In this document: piece after piece, positions 1 to 8,019 of the stretch
How positions within the stretch are numbered: position 1 is the first letter of the stretch
How the letters are laid out: every line of letters begins with the position of its first letter
Assembly: GCF_900111765.1 (NCBI RefSeq)
Contig: NZ_FOIB01000005.1
Coordinates: forward strand, 496,001-560,000
Source of the DNA: Myxococcus fulvus
Lineage (GTDB): Bacteria; Myxococcota; Myxococcia; Myxococcales; Myxococcaceae
Direction: 5' to 3'
Length of the DNA stretch: 64,000 bases
The notes under the pieces: generated by a model
The model's database searches: none
Told to the model about the DNA's origin: nothing
The model's input: the letters and a program-made list of their open reading frames with translations, nothing else
Translations under genes and position numbers: made by a program

Positions 1-1
1 G

Positions 2-694
2 AGCGACTTCAAGGCCAGCCGTAGCATGGTCATGAAGCGGGTCATGGCTCAGAGCAGCCGCAACGTCGTGAGCTGGAAGACGCTCTATGGAAAGCTCCAC
101 CGCCTGCTCCGGCTCAACATCTTCGACATCGGTCCGGTGCCCGGCCCCGAGTACAACGCGATGCTCACGCCCGGCCGCGTGTCCGTCATCGACCTGTCGG
201 ACACGGACTCGCCGCAGCTCAACAACCTGGTCATCGCGGATGTCCTCCGTGGGCTCCAGGAGGCCCAGGAGGTCCGCTACGAGAAGGCGAGCGCCAAGGA
301 CGAGCCCGTCCCTCCCGTGCTCATCATCATCGAGGAGGCCCACGAGTTCCTCTCCGCCAGCCGCATCAGCCAGATGCCCGTCCTCTTCGAACAGGTGGCG
401 CGCATCGCCAAGCGCGGCCGCAAGCGCTGGCTCGGACTCGTCTTCGTCACCCAGCTCCCCCAACACCTCCCCAACGAGGTGCTCGGCCTGCTCAACAACT
501 TCATCATCCACAAGATGACCGACAGCACCGTCATCTCCCGCATGCAACGCACCGTGGGCAGCATCGACGAGAGCCTCTGGAACCGGGTGACCCGCCTCGC
601 TCCAGGTCAGGCCCTGGTCTCCTTCAGCAACTTCGCCCGCCCGCTCATGGTGGCCGTCGACCCCGCGCCCGTGAAACGCCTGCTCGTCGATTGA
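2..694 (+). CDS. HerA/DUF87-like ATPase, C-terminal part (5' end outside window)
   Basis: The reading frame is open to the left edge, so the N-terminus with the Walker A motif is missing. What remains carries a strongly hydrophobic Walker B stretch, VLIIIEEAHEFL, followed by the conserved pattern of an arginine-rich segment (IAKRGRKRW), a sensor-like FVTQLPQHLP and a C-terminal FIIHKMTD segment. This order is typical of the HerA/DUF87 ATP-binding proteins, hexameric DNA-translocase-type ATPases. The partner nuclease NurA is not visible here. A short GC hairpin follows the stop. The next gene starts 45 bp downstream on the same strand and is probably unrelated. Family assignment is fairly secure; the cellular role is unknown. 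Confidence 0.8.
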   Translation, partial: SDFKASRSMVMKRVMAQSSRNVVSWKTLYGKLHRLLRLNIFDIGPVPGPEYNAMLTPGRVSVIDLSDTDSPQLNNLVIADVLRGLQEAQEVRYEKASAKDEPVPPVLIIIEEAHEFLSASRISQMPVLFEQVARIAKRGRKRWLGLVFVTQLPQHLPNEVLGLLNNFIIHKMTDSTVISRMQRTVGSIDESLWNRVTRLAPGQALVSFSNFARPLMVAVDPAPVKRLLVD

Positions 695-695
695 A

Positions 696-719
696 CGCCC
701 CTCAGAACGCCCAGGGGCG
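696..719. terminator. Hairpin after the ATPase gene
   Basis: CGCCCCT at 696-702 pairs perfectly with AGGGGCG at 713-719 around a 10-nt loop, immediately after the ATPase stop codon. There is no U-tract, as is usual at this GC content. Likely terminator, not proven. Confidence 0.45.
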
Positions 720-739
720 GCATGGTATGACGCGCCTCC

Positions 740-1579
740 ATGCCGCCCTCGGAGACCGAGTCCTACCTCCTCGACTACCACCGCCGCCTCGCTGGCGTGA
801 CGGCCCGGTGGTTCTCCCGAACGCCCGTCACGCGAGGCGACCACCGCTTCGACTCGACCTACGCGCTGCTCGCCGCCGAAGTCCCCTCGGACTCGCGCGA
901 GCACACGGTGCTCGACCTCGCCTGCGGTGATGGCTACCTGCTGGAGCTGCTCGCCCAGCGCGGCCCCCTCCGTCCCCGGCTCCTCGGCCTGGACATGAGC
1001 GCCGACGAGCTGGCCCACGCCCAGGCCCGACTCCACGGCGCCGCCTCGCTCCACCAGGGACTCGCGCAGTCACTCCCCTTCGAGGACGGCAGCCTCGACG
1101 TCGTCCTCAGCCACCTGGCCCTCATGCTGATGGACGACTGCGAACAGGTCCTCTCCGAAGTGCGCCGCACGCTCAAGCCCGACGGCAAGCTGTCCTGCAT
1201 CGTCGGCGGAGGCTTCGCCCCCACGGGCTCGCTCGCCGTGTTCCGCGAGCTGATGAAGCCCGCCATCGAGGCCCAGCCGCGTCCCCTGCTGAGCCTGGGT
1301 GACAAGCGCTTCCGCTCCACCGAGGGACTCCAGCAGCTCTTCGGCCTCGCCTTCCAACAGGTCGACGTCTTCGACCTCCTCGTCCAGGACGGCGGCTCGC
1401 CGGAGTATGTCTGGGACTCACTCGCCCAGACGTATGATGCCGACCAGCTCTCCCCCACCTCCCGCGAGGACGTCCGCAAGGCCTTCCTCTCCGCCGTGGA
1501 GCCCCTCCGGGATTCAGCTGGAAACATCTCCTGCCACTGGAGCATGCGGCAGGTGACCGCACACGCCCCGCGACGCTGA
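740..1579 (+). CDS. Class I SAM-dependent methyltransferase
   Basis: A 279-residue protein with the SAM-binding motif I, VLDLACGDGYLLELL, near residues 57-71, an acidic motif II (LLGLDMS), and a post-motif region LPFEDGSLDVVLSHLAL typical of Methyltransf_11-type enzymes. The rest of the fold (LKPDGKLSCIVGG) is present. It has no signal peptide and is predicted cytosolic. The substrate cannot be read from the sequence. It stands alone between the ATPase gene and the PhoX-like gene. Confidence 0.85.
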   Translation: MPPSETESYLLDYHRRLAGVTARWFSRTPVTRGDHRFDSTYALLAAEVPSDSREHTVLDLACGDGYLLELLAQRGPLRPRLLGLDMSADELAHAQARLHGAASLHQGLAQSLPFEDGSLDVVLSHLALMLMDDCEQVLSEVRRTLKPDGKLSCIVGGGFAPTGSLAVFRELMKPAIEAQPRPLLSLGDKRFRSTEGLQQLFGLAFQQVDVFDLLVQDGGSPEYVWDSLAQTYDADQLSPTSREDVRKAFLSAVEPLRDSAGNISCHWSMRQVTAHAPRR

Positions 1580-1704
1580 AGGCTGGGATTGAGGTGACGA
1601 ATGCGTGGCCTTGTCGTCCACGCGACAAGGTCACCGACTCGTGATGCGGTGGGCGCGCCGCGCCGTGCGACTCAATCTCCTTCGCCCTCCTGGCGATTGG
1701 AGAC

Positions 1705-2868
1705 ATGCCCATGCAGCGCAGGAACTTCCTTCGACTCACCGCGATGAGCAGTGGACTCCTGGTCCTGGGGCCCGGCTTCTGGCGCGCGGCCTATGCCGCC
1801 CCCGCCCGACCGGGGCCCAGCCCCTATGGCGCCATCTCAGGCTCCCCTGATGCCCAGGGACTGCGACTCCCCGCGGGCTTCACCTCGCGCATCATCGCCC
1901 GGACCGGACAGAACGTCCCCGGCACGAACTACACCTGGCACCTCGCGCCGGACGGCGGCGCATGCTTCGACACCGGCGATGGAGGCTGGGTCTACGTCTC
2001 CAACAGCGAGATTCCCCTCCTGGGCGGCGTGTCCGCCATCCGCTTCGATGGCGGCGGCAACACGGTGGACGCCTACCGCATCCTCTCCAACACGAGCATC
2101 AACTGCGCCGGAGGCCCCACCCCCTGGGGCACCTGGCTGTCGTGTGAGGAGTGGGACCTGGGCCACGTCTGGGAATGCGACCCGCGCTCCCCTTCCCAGG
2201 GACAGCGCCGCTCTGCCCTCGGCGCCTTCACGCACGAGGCCGTGGCCGTGGACCCGGTGGGACAGCGCCTGTACCTCACCGAGGACCGCCCCGATGGCCG
2301 CTTCTACCGCTTCACGCCCTCACAGTGGCCCTCACTCGGCGCCGGACGCCTGGAGGCCGCGAAGCTCCACGGCAACGCCCTGGACGGCACCGCGAGTTTC
2401 AGCTGGGTGCAGGTCTCCGCGTCGCGCTCCGCCTCGCTCCAGCTCGCCCGCTTCCTCACCACCGCGTTCAACGGCGGTGAGGGCTGCTGGTACGACAGCG
2501 GCACCGTCTACTTCACCACCAAGGGCGACAACCGCGTGTGGGCTCACACCCCCTCCACCGGCCAGGTCGAGCTCATCTACGACGACGACCTCTACCCGGA
2601 CTCGCCCCTCCGCGGAGTGGACAACATCACCATGTCCCGCTCGGGTGACCTCTTCGTCGCCGAGGACGGTGGTGATTTGCAGCTGTGTCTCATCACCCCG
2701 GGCCCCGACCGCACCGTGGCCCCCTTCCTCCAGCTCGACGGACACTCGGGCTCCGAGCTCACCGGCCCCGCCTTCAGTCCCGATGGTCGGCGGCTGTACT
2801 TCAGCTCGCAGCGCGGGACGGACGGCACCACCGGCGTCACCTTCGAGGTGAGCGGGCCGTTCCGCTGA
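1705..2868 (+). CDS. PhoX/DUF839-like Tat-exported protein
   Basis: The N-terminus MPMQRRNFLRL followed by a hydrophobic stretch and AYA-AP is a clear twin-arginine signal, so the protein is exported folded, as expected for a metal-cofactor enzyme. The body contains the PhoX-type segment NCAGGPTPWGTW followed by LSCEEW, and beta-propeller-like repeats such as RLYLTEDRPDGRFYRF. PhoX phosphatases use iron and calcium; the Cys and Glu of this segment are in the family's metal-site region. At 387 residues it is shorter than well-studied PhoX enzymes (about 600), so phosphatase activity is an inference. ATG at 1711 is an equally possible start. It converges on the next gene with a strong hairpin between. 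Confidence 0.75.
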   Translation: MPMQRRNFLRLTAMSSGLLVLGPGFWRAAYAAPARPGPSPYGAISGSPDAQGLRLPAGFTSRIIARTGQNVPGTNYTWHLAPDGGACFDTGDGGWVYVSNSEIPLLGGVSAIRFDGGGNTVDAYRILSNTSINCAGGPTPWGTWLSCEEWDLGHVWECDPRSPSQGQRRSALGAFTHEAVAVDPVGQRLYLTEDRPDGRFYRFTPSQWPSLGAGRLEAAKLHGNALDGTASFSWVQVSASRSASLQLARFLTTAFNGGEGCWYDSGTVYFTTKGDNRVWAHTPSTGQVELIYDDDLYPDSPLRGVDNITMSRSGDLFVAEDGGDLQLCLITPGPDRTVAPFLQLDGHSGSELTGPAFSPDGRRLYFSSQRGTDGTTGVTFEVSGPFR

Positions 2869-2877
2869 CAGACACGA

Positions 2878-2910
2878 CTCCCCGCGCGGTGGACCGCATC
2901 GCGCGGGGAG
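2878..2910. terminator. Bidirectional hairpin terminator
   Basis: CTCCCCGCGCG at 2878-2888 and CGCGCGGGGAG at 2900-2910 form a perfect 11-bp stem with an 11-nt loop, placed exactly between two convergent stop codons. Confidence 0.6.
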
Positions 2911-2920
2911 CCCTCACGCA

Positions 2921-3619
2921 TCAGGGCGAGTAGTAGAACGCGTTGCCCCAGATGAAGGCGGACTTCCCAGGCGGCGGCGTGCCCAGGTAGCAGTTGGCGC
3001 CGTCGAACCAGCCGACCTCGCACACGTTGTTCGGGCCGCGCGTCATGTAATAGTTGTTGGCGTGGATGAACGGCGAGCCGTCCGTCGCGGGGACGGCGGC
3101 CACGTAGCAGTTGGCGCTGTCGAAGCCCGCCTTGATGGTGTTGCCCAGCCAGCTCACGTCACCCGGGCACGCGTCACCGGGCACGCCCACGATGAAGCTC
3201 GAGCTGCACACCGTCTGACCCGCCGTGTTGGCGACGTTCATGGTCACCGTCGAGTAACGACCCGGCAGGGCGCCGGACGCCATGATGAAGCTCAGGTAGA
3301 GCGTCGTCGATGAGCCGATGAAGCCCTTCGTCCCGTTGCTCCAGCTCACGCCCGGCGCCGCGCTGAAGGCCAGGTTGATGAGCCCCGCGCTGCCCGAGAA
3401 CGACGCCGTGATGATGTACGTCCCGTAGGCCAGCCCCGAGACGTTGATGGTGTCCGCGTACGACGTCCCCGGCGTGACCGTGGTGTTGGTGGGCCAGCTC
3501 GTACACTGGGCCTCGGCGCGCACCGGCGCCCCCAGGACGAGCGCCACGGCGGCGACGGCCAGCAGCGAGCCAAGACGAGACATCCCCATGCGTCCACGAG
3601 ACGATGAAGCAGCGTGCAT
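2921..3619 (-). CDS. Secreted protein with two C-terminal FDxANCY repeats
   Basis: I chose the ATG at 3619 because GGAGGT lies directly upstream of it. The resulting 232-residue product has a signal peptide (hydrophobic VAAVALVLGAPVRAEAQ). The middle is Ser/Thr/Gly-rich and beta-prone. The C-terminus holds two copies of a short module: GFDSANCYVAAVP followed by NNYYMTRG, and WFDGANCYLGTPP followed by NAFYYSP. Each has one Cys plus aromatic residues, and similar modules are often appended to exported myxobacterial hydrolases. No catalytic domain is visible, so it may be a surface or binding protein. Function unknown. Confidence 0.75.
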   Translation of the reverse strand: MHAASSSRGRMGMSRLGSLLAVAAVALVLGAPVRAEAQCTSWPTNTTVTPGTSYADTINVSGLAYGTYIITASFSGSAGLINLAFSAAPGVSWSNGTKGFIGSSTTLYLSFIMASGALPGRYSTVTMNVANTAGQTVCSSSFIVGVPGDACPGDVSWLGNTIKAGFDSANCYVAAVPATDGSPFIHANNYYMTRGPNNVCEVGWFDGANCYLGTPPPGKSAFIWGNAFYYSP

Positions 3620-4178
3620 ACGACCTCCAGGTGATGCGCGCACTCTGCTGTGATTGATGACTCAAACACAAGACACATCATCAACATTCCACAACAGCCC
3701 GCTCCGAGCTGTGGCGCTCGATGCTACACATCTGACAGCGACGTCTCGAACACCTGATGACACATTGAAACTGTAGCGCCCCACGCCACAGCCGGGTCAC
3801 CCCTGTCAGTCTTCAGCTGTAACCCCCTTCGCCACAACCGAGACACCGCCACCCGGCCCTGTCTCCGACCGACACACCTGTCGCCCGGAGTCCGACGGTC
3901 AGGCATCGAGCGCCCTCCCGCGCGAAGACGCGACACGCCGCACCACCGCCATCGCGGCGCCACGCACCGGACAGGGGCGCTGCGCACGCGATGCGGCGGC
4001 GTCCTCCACGTCACCCTGGCGGCAAGACAGCAAGCCTCCTCGCTGCGTCCGCTTCAACAGGCCCCTCGCTCCGGGTGTGTCCTGGGTACGGCGGACCGTC
4101 GCCCCGAGCCGTCGACCAGGCGTCGCCCCTCCCAGAAAGGGCGCGGCGCGGGCGGGAAACTGGCGTATGGAGCGCTCC
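3620..4178. other. Intergenic region with an imperfect direct repeat
   Basis: No convincing gene. The part next to the secreted-protein gene (3620-3800) is less GC-rich and probably holds its promoter. Two imperfect 31-bp direct repeats, both starting CTGTA and sharing CGCCACA, lie at 3771-3801 and 3817-3847 (24 of 31 positions match by eye). Translation of the region leading into folD continues in frame but lacks any resemblance to FolD and is treated as non-coding. Confidence 0.4.
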
Positions 4179-5066
4179 ATGGCGCGGAACATCGATGGAA
4201 CCGAGATCAGCCGGGTGATGCGGGCGGAGATGGCCCAGCAGGTCGCCGAGCTCCAGGCCCAGGGAATCACTCCAGGGCTCTCCGTGGTGTTGGTGGGCAA
4301 CAACCCCGCCAGCCAGGCCTACGTGGCGAGCAAGACGCGCGCGTGCGAGGCGCTCGGCATGCGCGGGCAGACGCTCAACCTGCCCGAGGACGTCTCCCGG
4401 GAGGAGCTGTTCGCCGTCATCGACCGGCTCAACCAGGACCCCGCCGTCCACGGCATCCTCGTCCAGCTCCCCCTCCCTGCGCACCTTCCCTACAAGGCCG
4501 TCCTGGAGCACATCGACCCGGACAAGGACGTGGACGGCTTCCACCCGCGCAACGCGGGCCTGGCCTTCGTGGGAGACCCCCGCGCCTTCATCCCGTGCAC
4601 CCCCGCGGGCATCCTCGAGATGCTGCGCCGGGAGAACGTCCCCACCCGGGGCCGGCACGTGGTCATCGTGGGCAGGAGCCTCATCGTCAGCAAGCCGCTG
4701 GCCTCGCTGCTCATGGCCCCCGGCCCCGACGCCACCGTCACCATCACCCACCGGCACACCCCGGACCTGGCCTCCTTCACCCGCCAGGCGGACATCCTCA
4801 TCGTCGCCGTGGGCAAGCAGAACCTCATCACCCGCGACATGGTGAAGCCCGGCGTGGTGGTCATCGACGTGGGACAGAACCGCGTCGATGACCCCGGCTC
4901 CGCGCGCGGCTTCCGCATGGTGGGCGACGTGGACTTCGACGGCGTCAGCCAGGTCGCCGAGGCCATCACCCCCGTCCCCGGCGGCGTGGGCCCCATGACC
5001 ATCACCATGCTCCTGGCCAACACCCTCCAGGCCGCGCGGCAGTCCGCCCAGGCCCGCCACACGTAG
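4179..5066 (+). CDS. folD: Bifunctional methylenetetrahydrofolate dehydrogenase/cyclohydrolase FolD
   Basis: Converts 5,10-methylene-THF to 10-formyl-THF in one-carbon metabolism, in the cytosol. The catalytic Tyr/Lys motif (YVASKTRACE), the LVQLPLP loop, DKDVDGFHP, and the C-terminal ITPVPGGVGPMT signature are all present. Start: ATG 4179 (MARNIDGTEIS) has GGAG six bases upstream and aligns with known FolD N-termini; ATG 4167 is an alternative. The dinucleotide-site motif usually written GRSxIVGxP reads GRSLIVSKP here, a Gly-to-Ser change that may be tolerated. Length (295 residues) is normal. Confidence 0.95.
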   Translation: MARNIDGTEISRVMRAEMAQQVAELQAQGITPGLSVVLVGNNPASQAYVASKTRACEALGMRGQTLNLPEDVSREELFAVIDRLNQDPAVHGILVQLPLPAHLPYKAVLEHIDPDKDVDGFHPRNAGLAFVGDPRAFIPCTPAGILEMLRRENVPTRGRHVVIVGRSLIVSKPLASLLMAPGPDATVTITHRHTPDLASFTRQADILIVAVGKQNLITRDMVKPGVVVIDVGQNRVDDPGSARGFRMVGDVDFDGVSQVAEAITPVPGGVGPMTITMLLANTLQAARQSAQARHT

Positions 5067-5083
5067 CCACACAGGGGAGTCCG

Positions 5084-5106
5084 GCGCGCCCCATCCCGGG
5101 GTGCGC
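5084..5106. terminator. Hairpin after folD
   Basis: GCGCGCCCC (5084-5092) and GGGGTGCGC (5098-5106) form a 9-bp stem with one G-T pair and a 5-nt loop, shortly after the folD stop. Confidence 0.45.
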
Positions 5107-5209
5107 ACGCCGGCGCGACGCAGTGTGAATACATCAACGCGATTTGCGTCGAGTACCGCACGTTTGCCGGCGCGACGGCCGGTCAGCGCCATCCACGGAA
5201 CTCCCCATC

Positions 5210-5800
5210 ATGACGAAGCATGTCCTCGCCCTCGCCGGGCTGTGCCTCTGGTTGTTCACGCCGGGCACCGTCCACGCCGCGCCCCGCCCCTTCGACTTCT
5301 CGCCGCGCCGCCAGTCCTCGGCCCTGCGGCTGATGTCTTCGCCTTCCGCGAGGGGCGCCATGGCGGAGGGCAACCGCTTGCGGGCCCTGCAGGCCGACGT
5401 CTACGAGGACGACGAGTTCATCCCCACGCATGTCTGGCTCGTCCCCCTGATTCTCACGGGCGGAGGGCTCGTCGCTGGAATCGCTGTCTGCGCGGCGGGC
5501 GCGGTGGGCGATGGGGACTGCGGCAAGGCCATCCTGGGCGGAATCGTGGTCGGCGCGGCGCTCGGTCTGGGCTACCTGGAGCTGCTCGTGGACCTGGAGG
5601 AATACGAAGACGATGAGGGCTACGGCGGCTGCGTCGACAAGGCGTCCTGCCGGCAGGCCCAGCGCGGCGGCCCCCGCCCCACCCGGAAGGCGCAGCTCGC
5701 GTCCTCGCGCGGCCCGCAGCTCCGGCTGCCCCTGGGACTGACGCCCACGGTGGGTCGGGTCAACGACGCCGCGGTGCTCGGCCTCGGCCGTAGCTTCTGA
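5210..5800 (+). CDS. Exported hypothetical protein with a glycine-rich membrane segment
   Basis: A 196-residue protein. ATG 5210 is chosen because it opens directly into a signal peptide (MTKHVLALAGLCLWLFTPGTVHA). After an acidic segment (YEDDEFIP) there is a long hydrophobic, Gly-rich stretch (VPLILTGGGLVAGIAV then AILGGIVVGAALGLGYLELL), likely one or two membrane passes, followed by an acidic run and a basic tail. I do not recognise the family. It is probably envelope-located and ends at a strong convergent terminator. Confidence 0.65.
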   Translation: MTKHVLALAGLCLWLFTPGTVHAAPRPFDFSPRRQSSALRLMSSPSARGAMAEGNRLRALQADVYEDDEFIPTHVWLVPLILTGGGLVAGIAVCAAGAVGDGDCGKAILGGIVVGAALGLGYLELLVDLEEYEDDEGYGGCVDKASCRQAQRGGPRPTRKAQLASSRGPQLRLPLGLTPTVGRVNDAAVLGLGRSF

Positions 5801-5844
5801 CGGCACTCCGGCCCCCGCTGACGACGGGCGCGGCCGGAGTGCCG
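5801..5844. terminator. Bidirectional hairpin terminator
   Basis: CGGCACTCCGGCC (5801-5813) and GGCCGGAGTGCCG (5832-5844) form a perfect 13-bp stem with an 18-nt loop between two convergent genes. Confidence 0.65.
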
Positions 5845-5865
5845 CCTCCTCCCGGGAGCGCCGGG

Positions 5866-6678
5866 TCAGTACATGAAGTTCAGCGCCGCGATGTCCGTCG
5901 AGGTGAACTCCCCGTTCGTGCTCAGGGGCACGCACGTGTTCATGATGGAACCGCCCGGCGTCGCGCTGGAGGGTGTCCCGGGGATGAGGATGGCGCCTCC
6001 CGGGTTCGCGCCCTCGCGCACGGGCGTGCCGCCGCAGCTGATGGCGGTGTTGTAGAAGTCCGTGTGACGAAAGCCAATCGTGTGGCCAATCTCATGCGTG
6101 AGGACGTGCTCGATGACATCCAGCGGGTACGTGGACAGGCCCGTGCCGATCCAGATGGTCGGATAAGGCAACCCTCCGGAGGGATAGCCACTCGCCCCGC
6201 TCGGGCCGCTCGGGAGCGTGGAGTTGACGACCACGTTGATGGTGGCGTGACTGCCGGGCGGACACGCCGAGGGGTCGGCGAGGCACGGATTGGCCGTGTA
6301 GAACGTGAGGCGAAGCCCCAGCGCGTTGTAGTTGGCGACGGCCTCCGCCAGGCCCGCGGAGATCGTCGACGCGACGGGTGACGAGAGCTGGACCGTGACC
6401 TTCCGCACCGCGCTGGAGACCAGGTTCGTGGTCCGATAGTGCTCCGCCCCCGAGCCTCCCGTGTCGAGCATCTCCCGTGAGGCCTGGAGGCTCACCACCG
6501 CGTCGCCGCCCACCTGGACGACGCCGTCGACCACCTGGATGTCGCCGGCCCGGAACCCCGCCGCCACCAGGTTCTGGACTGTCTCCCGCGTCTCGTCCGT
6601 GAGCACCGGCTCGACATCTCCACAGCCGGACATCCACGCGCAGCAAAGCCATGCAGCCGCAATCGCCTTCTTCGCCAT
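5866..6678 (-). CDS. M57-family ('HEIGH') metalloprotease, lipoprotein
   Basis: A 270-residue exported zinc protease. The extended zinc-binding motif HEIGHTIGFRH lies at residues 195-205, with three His ligands and the catalytic Glu, and matches the 'dual-action HEIGH' metallopeptidase family. The N-terminus MAKKAIAAAWLCCAWMSGCGD has a lipobox-like MSGC, so the protein is probably lipid-anchored. A Met (SIMNTC) lies downstream where metzincins have their Met-turn. The region between about 25 and 90 could be a propeptide. The gene is divergent from the inhibitor-like gene at 6874, with a shared 195-bp promoter region. Confidence 0.88.
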   Translation of the reverse strand: MAKKAIAAAWLCCAWMSGCGDVEPVLTDETRETVQNLVAAGFRAGDIQVVDGVVQVGGDAVVSLQASREMLDTGGSGAEHYRTTNLVSSAVRKVTVQLSSPVASTISAGLAEAVANYNALGLRLTFYTANPCLADPSACPPGSHATINVVVNSTLPSGPSGASGYPSGGLPYPTIWIGTGLSTYPLDVIEHVLTHEIGHTIGFRHTDFYNTAISCGGTPVREGANPGGAILIPGTPSSATPGGSIMNTCVPLSTNGEFTSTDIAALNFMY

Positions 6679-6873
6679 CGACTTCTCCCGGTCAGCGTTC
6701 GAGGTGGGCGTGCCATTTACAGAGGCACGGCATCAATCCAAACCGACGGGCCACGGGAAGTCCACCAGCGGATGGACCCAATCGCAGACGCGCAGGTCGG
6801 GCCTTGACCCAGGCAACGCCATGTCACCATGCGCCCGCGGCAAATGCCCATGGCGGGCAGAGGAGACACCTGT

Positions 6874-7278
6874 ATGAACTGGCTCGATTTCCGTCGTCTC
6901 ACGCGCGCGGGCTCCTGGAGCCTCGGCGCCCTTCTCACGGTGGCGGGGCTCGCGACGGGCTCGCTGCTGTTGTCCCCGGCCGAGGCCTCGGCCGATGACA
7001 CCAATCCCTGTCCCTTCTCGGACGTGCTCTGCCTGTTCGATGGAGAGGACTACACCGGCGCGGTGTGGAACGTCCGGGCCTGGCCTCCGGGCACGTCCAC
7101 CTGCGTGGGCCTGCCCGAGCACGGCTGGGAGGGCCGCGCCGAGTCCGCCATCAACCGGGGCACCCAGAACGCGTACCTGTTCCCCAACGAGGACTGCTCG
7201 GGCTACCCCGTGACGCTCCTGCCGGGCGAGTGGCTGAGCCCGCTCGAGTTCGCGCCCAAGAGCGTCTTCGTCTTCTGA
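6874..7278 (+). CDS. Secreted peptidase-inhibitor family I36-like protein
   Basis: A 134-residue secreted protein. ATG 6874 is preceded by AGAGGAG at good spacing and leads into a basic then hydrophobic signal (up to AEASA). The mature part reads CPFSDVLCLFDGEDYTG, then a Trp-rich turn, SAINRGTQNAYLF and EDCSGYPVTLLPGEW. This is the beta/gamma-crystallin-like pattern of I36 metalloprotease inhibitors and related spore or secreted proteins. Four Cys could form two disulfides. Its divergent placement next to an M57 protease suggests a protease/inhibitor pair, which is an inference. Confidence 0.7.
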   Translation: MNWLDFRRLTRAGSWSLGALLTVAGLATGSLLLSPAEASADDTNPCPFSDVLCLFDGEDYTGAVWNVRAWPPGTSTCVGLPEHGWEGRAESAINRGTQNAYLFPNEDCSGYPVTLLPGEWLSPLEFAPKSVFVF

Positions 7279-7289
7279 TGCCGGGAGAC

Positions 7290-7349
7290 GTGCGCCAGGG
7301 AGCAAGTCCCCCCTGGCGCACCGCCTCACGGGGGCCACCGCGTGGCCCC
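7290..7349. terminator. Double hairpin, bidirectional terminator
   Basis: GTGCGCCAGGG (7290-7300) pairs perfectly with CCCTGGCGCAC (7311-7321), and GGGGCCAC (7331-7338) with GTGGCCCC (7342-7349). Both lie between convergent stop codons. Confidence 0.65.
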
Positions 7350-7360
7350 TGACGACAGCG

Positions 7361-7651
7361 CTACTCCTGGGAGCGCTCCCAGGAGGCGTCGACCTCCTCG
7401 GAGGACATCAGCGACTCCTCCTCGCCCTCCTCGGCCGCCAGAGACGGCGTGCACGCCCCTGGCTGGTGGTACTCGGTCTCCCACCTTCCGCAGTTGATGA
7501 TGCGCGTGGTCCAGGGCACGGCGCAGGTGGTGTCACACGCCTCGAACTCCACGCAGATTTCGTCACAGTCCGGCGGCAGCGCCAGCGCGGACAGGGGGGA
7601 GAGCACCCACGCCGTGAACCCCGCGAGCAACGTCTTCGAAACGAGCTTCAT
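7361..7651 (-). CDS. Small exported Cys-rich protein, paralogue A
   Basis: A 96-residue protein; ATG 7651 has a perfect GGAGG five bases upstream. The signal peptide (MKLVSKTLLAGFTAWVLSPLSALA) is followed by LPPDCDEICVEFEACDTTCAVPW, then IINCGRW, GACTPSLAAEE and an acidic tail ending SSEEVDASWE. It shares signal, Cys spacing and tail with the protein encoded 62 bp upstream, so the two are tandem paralogues. I do not recognise the family. A secreted peptide, or the precursor of one whose tail is removed, is possible but speculative. Confidence 0.7.
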   Translation of the reverse strand: MKLVSKTLLAGFTAWVLSPLSALALPPDCDEICVEFEACDTTCAVPWTTRIINCGRWETEYHQPGACTPSLAAEEGEEESLMSSEEVDASWERSQE

Positions 7652-7713
7652 TGAATCCTCCAGGATGAAACGTCGAGTTGAACCCATCAGAATCCGTCCC
7701 AAGGGGACGGGAC

Positions 7714-8019
7714 TCACTGCTCGGCGGCGTCCTGCTCGGAGCACTCCCAGGAAGCGTCGACCTCGTCGGCCTCCTCGGACGAGAACAGCTGCTCCTCCTC
7801 ATGGGCCTCCGCCGTCAGGCCCGGCGCGCATGCCGCACCCGGGTCGTAGTCAGCCACCCAGACGCCGCACGACACCACCTGCATGCTCCACGGAATGGCG
7901 CAGACGATTCGACACGGCGTGGTGGACACGCAGCGGACATCACAGTCCAGCGGCAGCGCCAACGCAGACAGGGGAGCCAGCGCCAACGCCGCGAACAACG
8001 ACTTCGAGATGCGGTTCAT
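7714..8019 (-). CDS. Small exported Cys-rich protein, paralogue B
   Basis: A 101-residue protein; ATG 8019 has GGAGG four bases upstream. The signal MNRISKSLFAALALAPLSALA is followed by LPLDCDVRCVSTTPCRIVCAIPW, VVSCGVWVADY, GAACAPGLTAEAHEEE and a tail containing SSEEADEVDASWEC. The pattern ALP-x2-CD-x2-C-x5-C-x3-CA-x-PW is the same as in paralogue A, and the tail again ends in EVDASWE. The pair likely arose by tandem duplication and may be co-transcribed. Function unknown. Confidence 0.7.
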   Translation of the reverse strand: MNRISKSLFAALALAPLSALALPLDCDVRCVSTTPCRIVCAIPWSMQVVSCGVWVADYDPGAACAPGLTAEAHEEEQLFSSEEADEVDASWECSEQDAAEQ

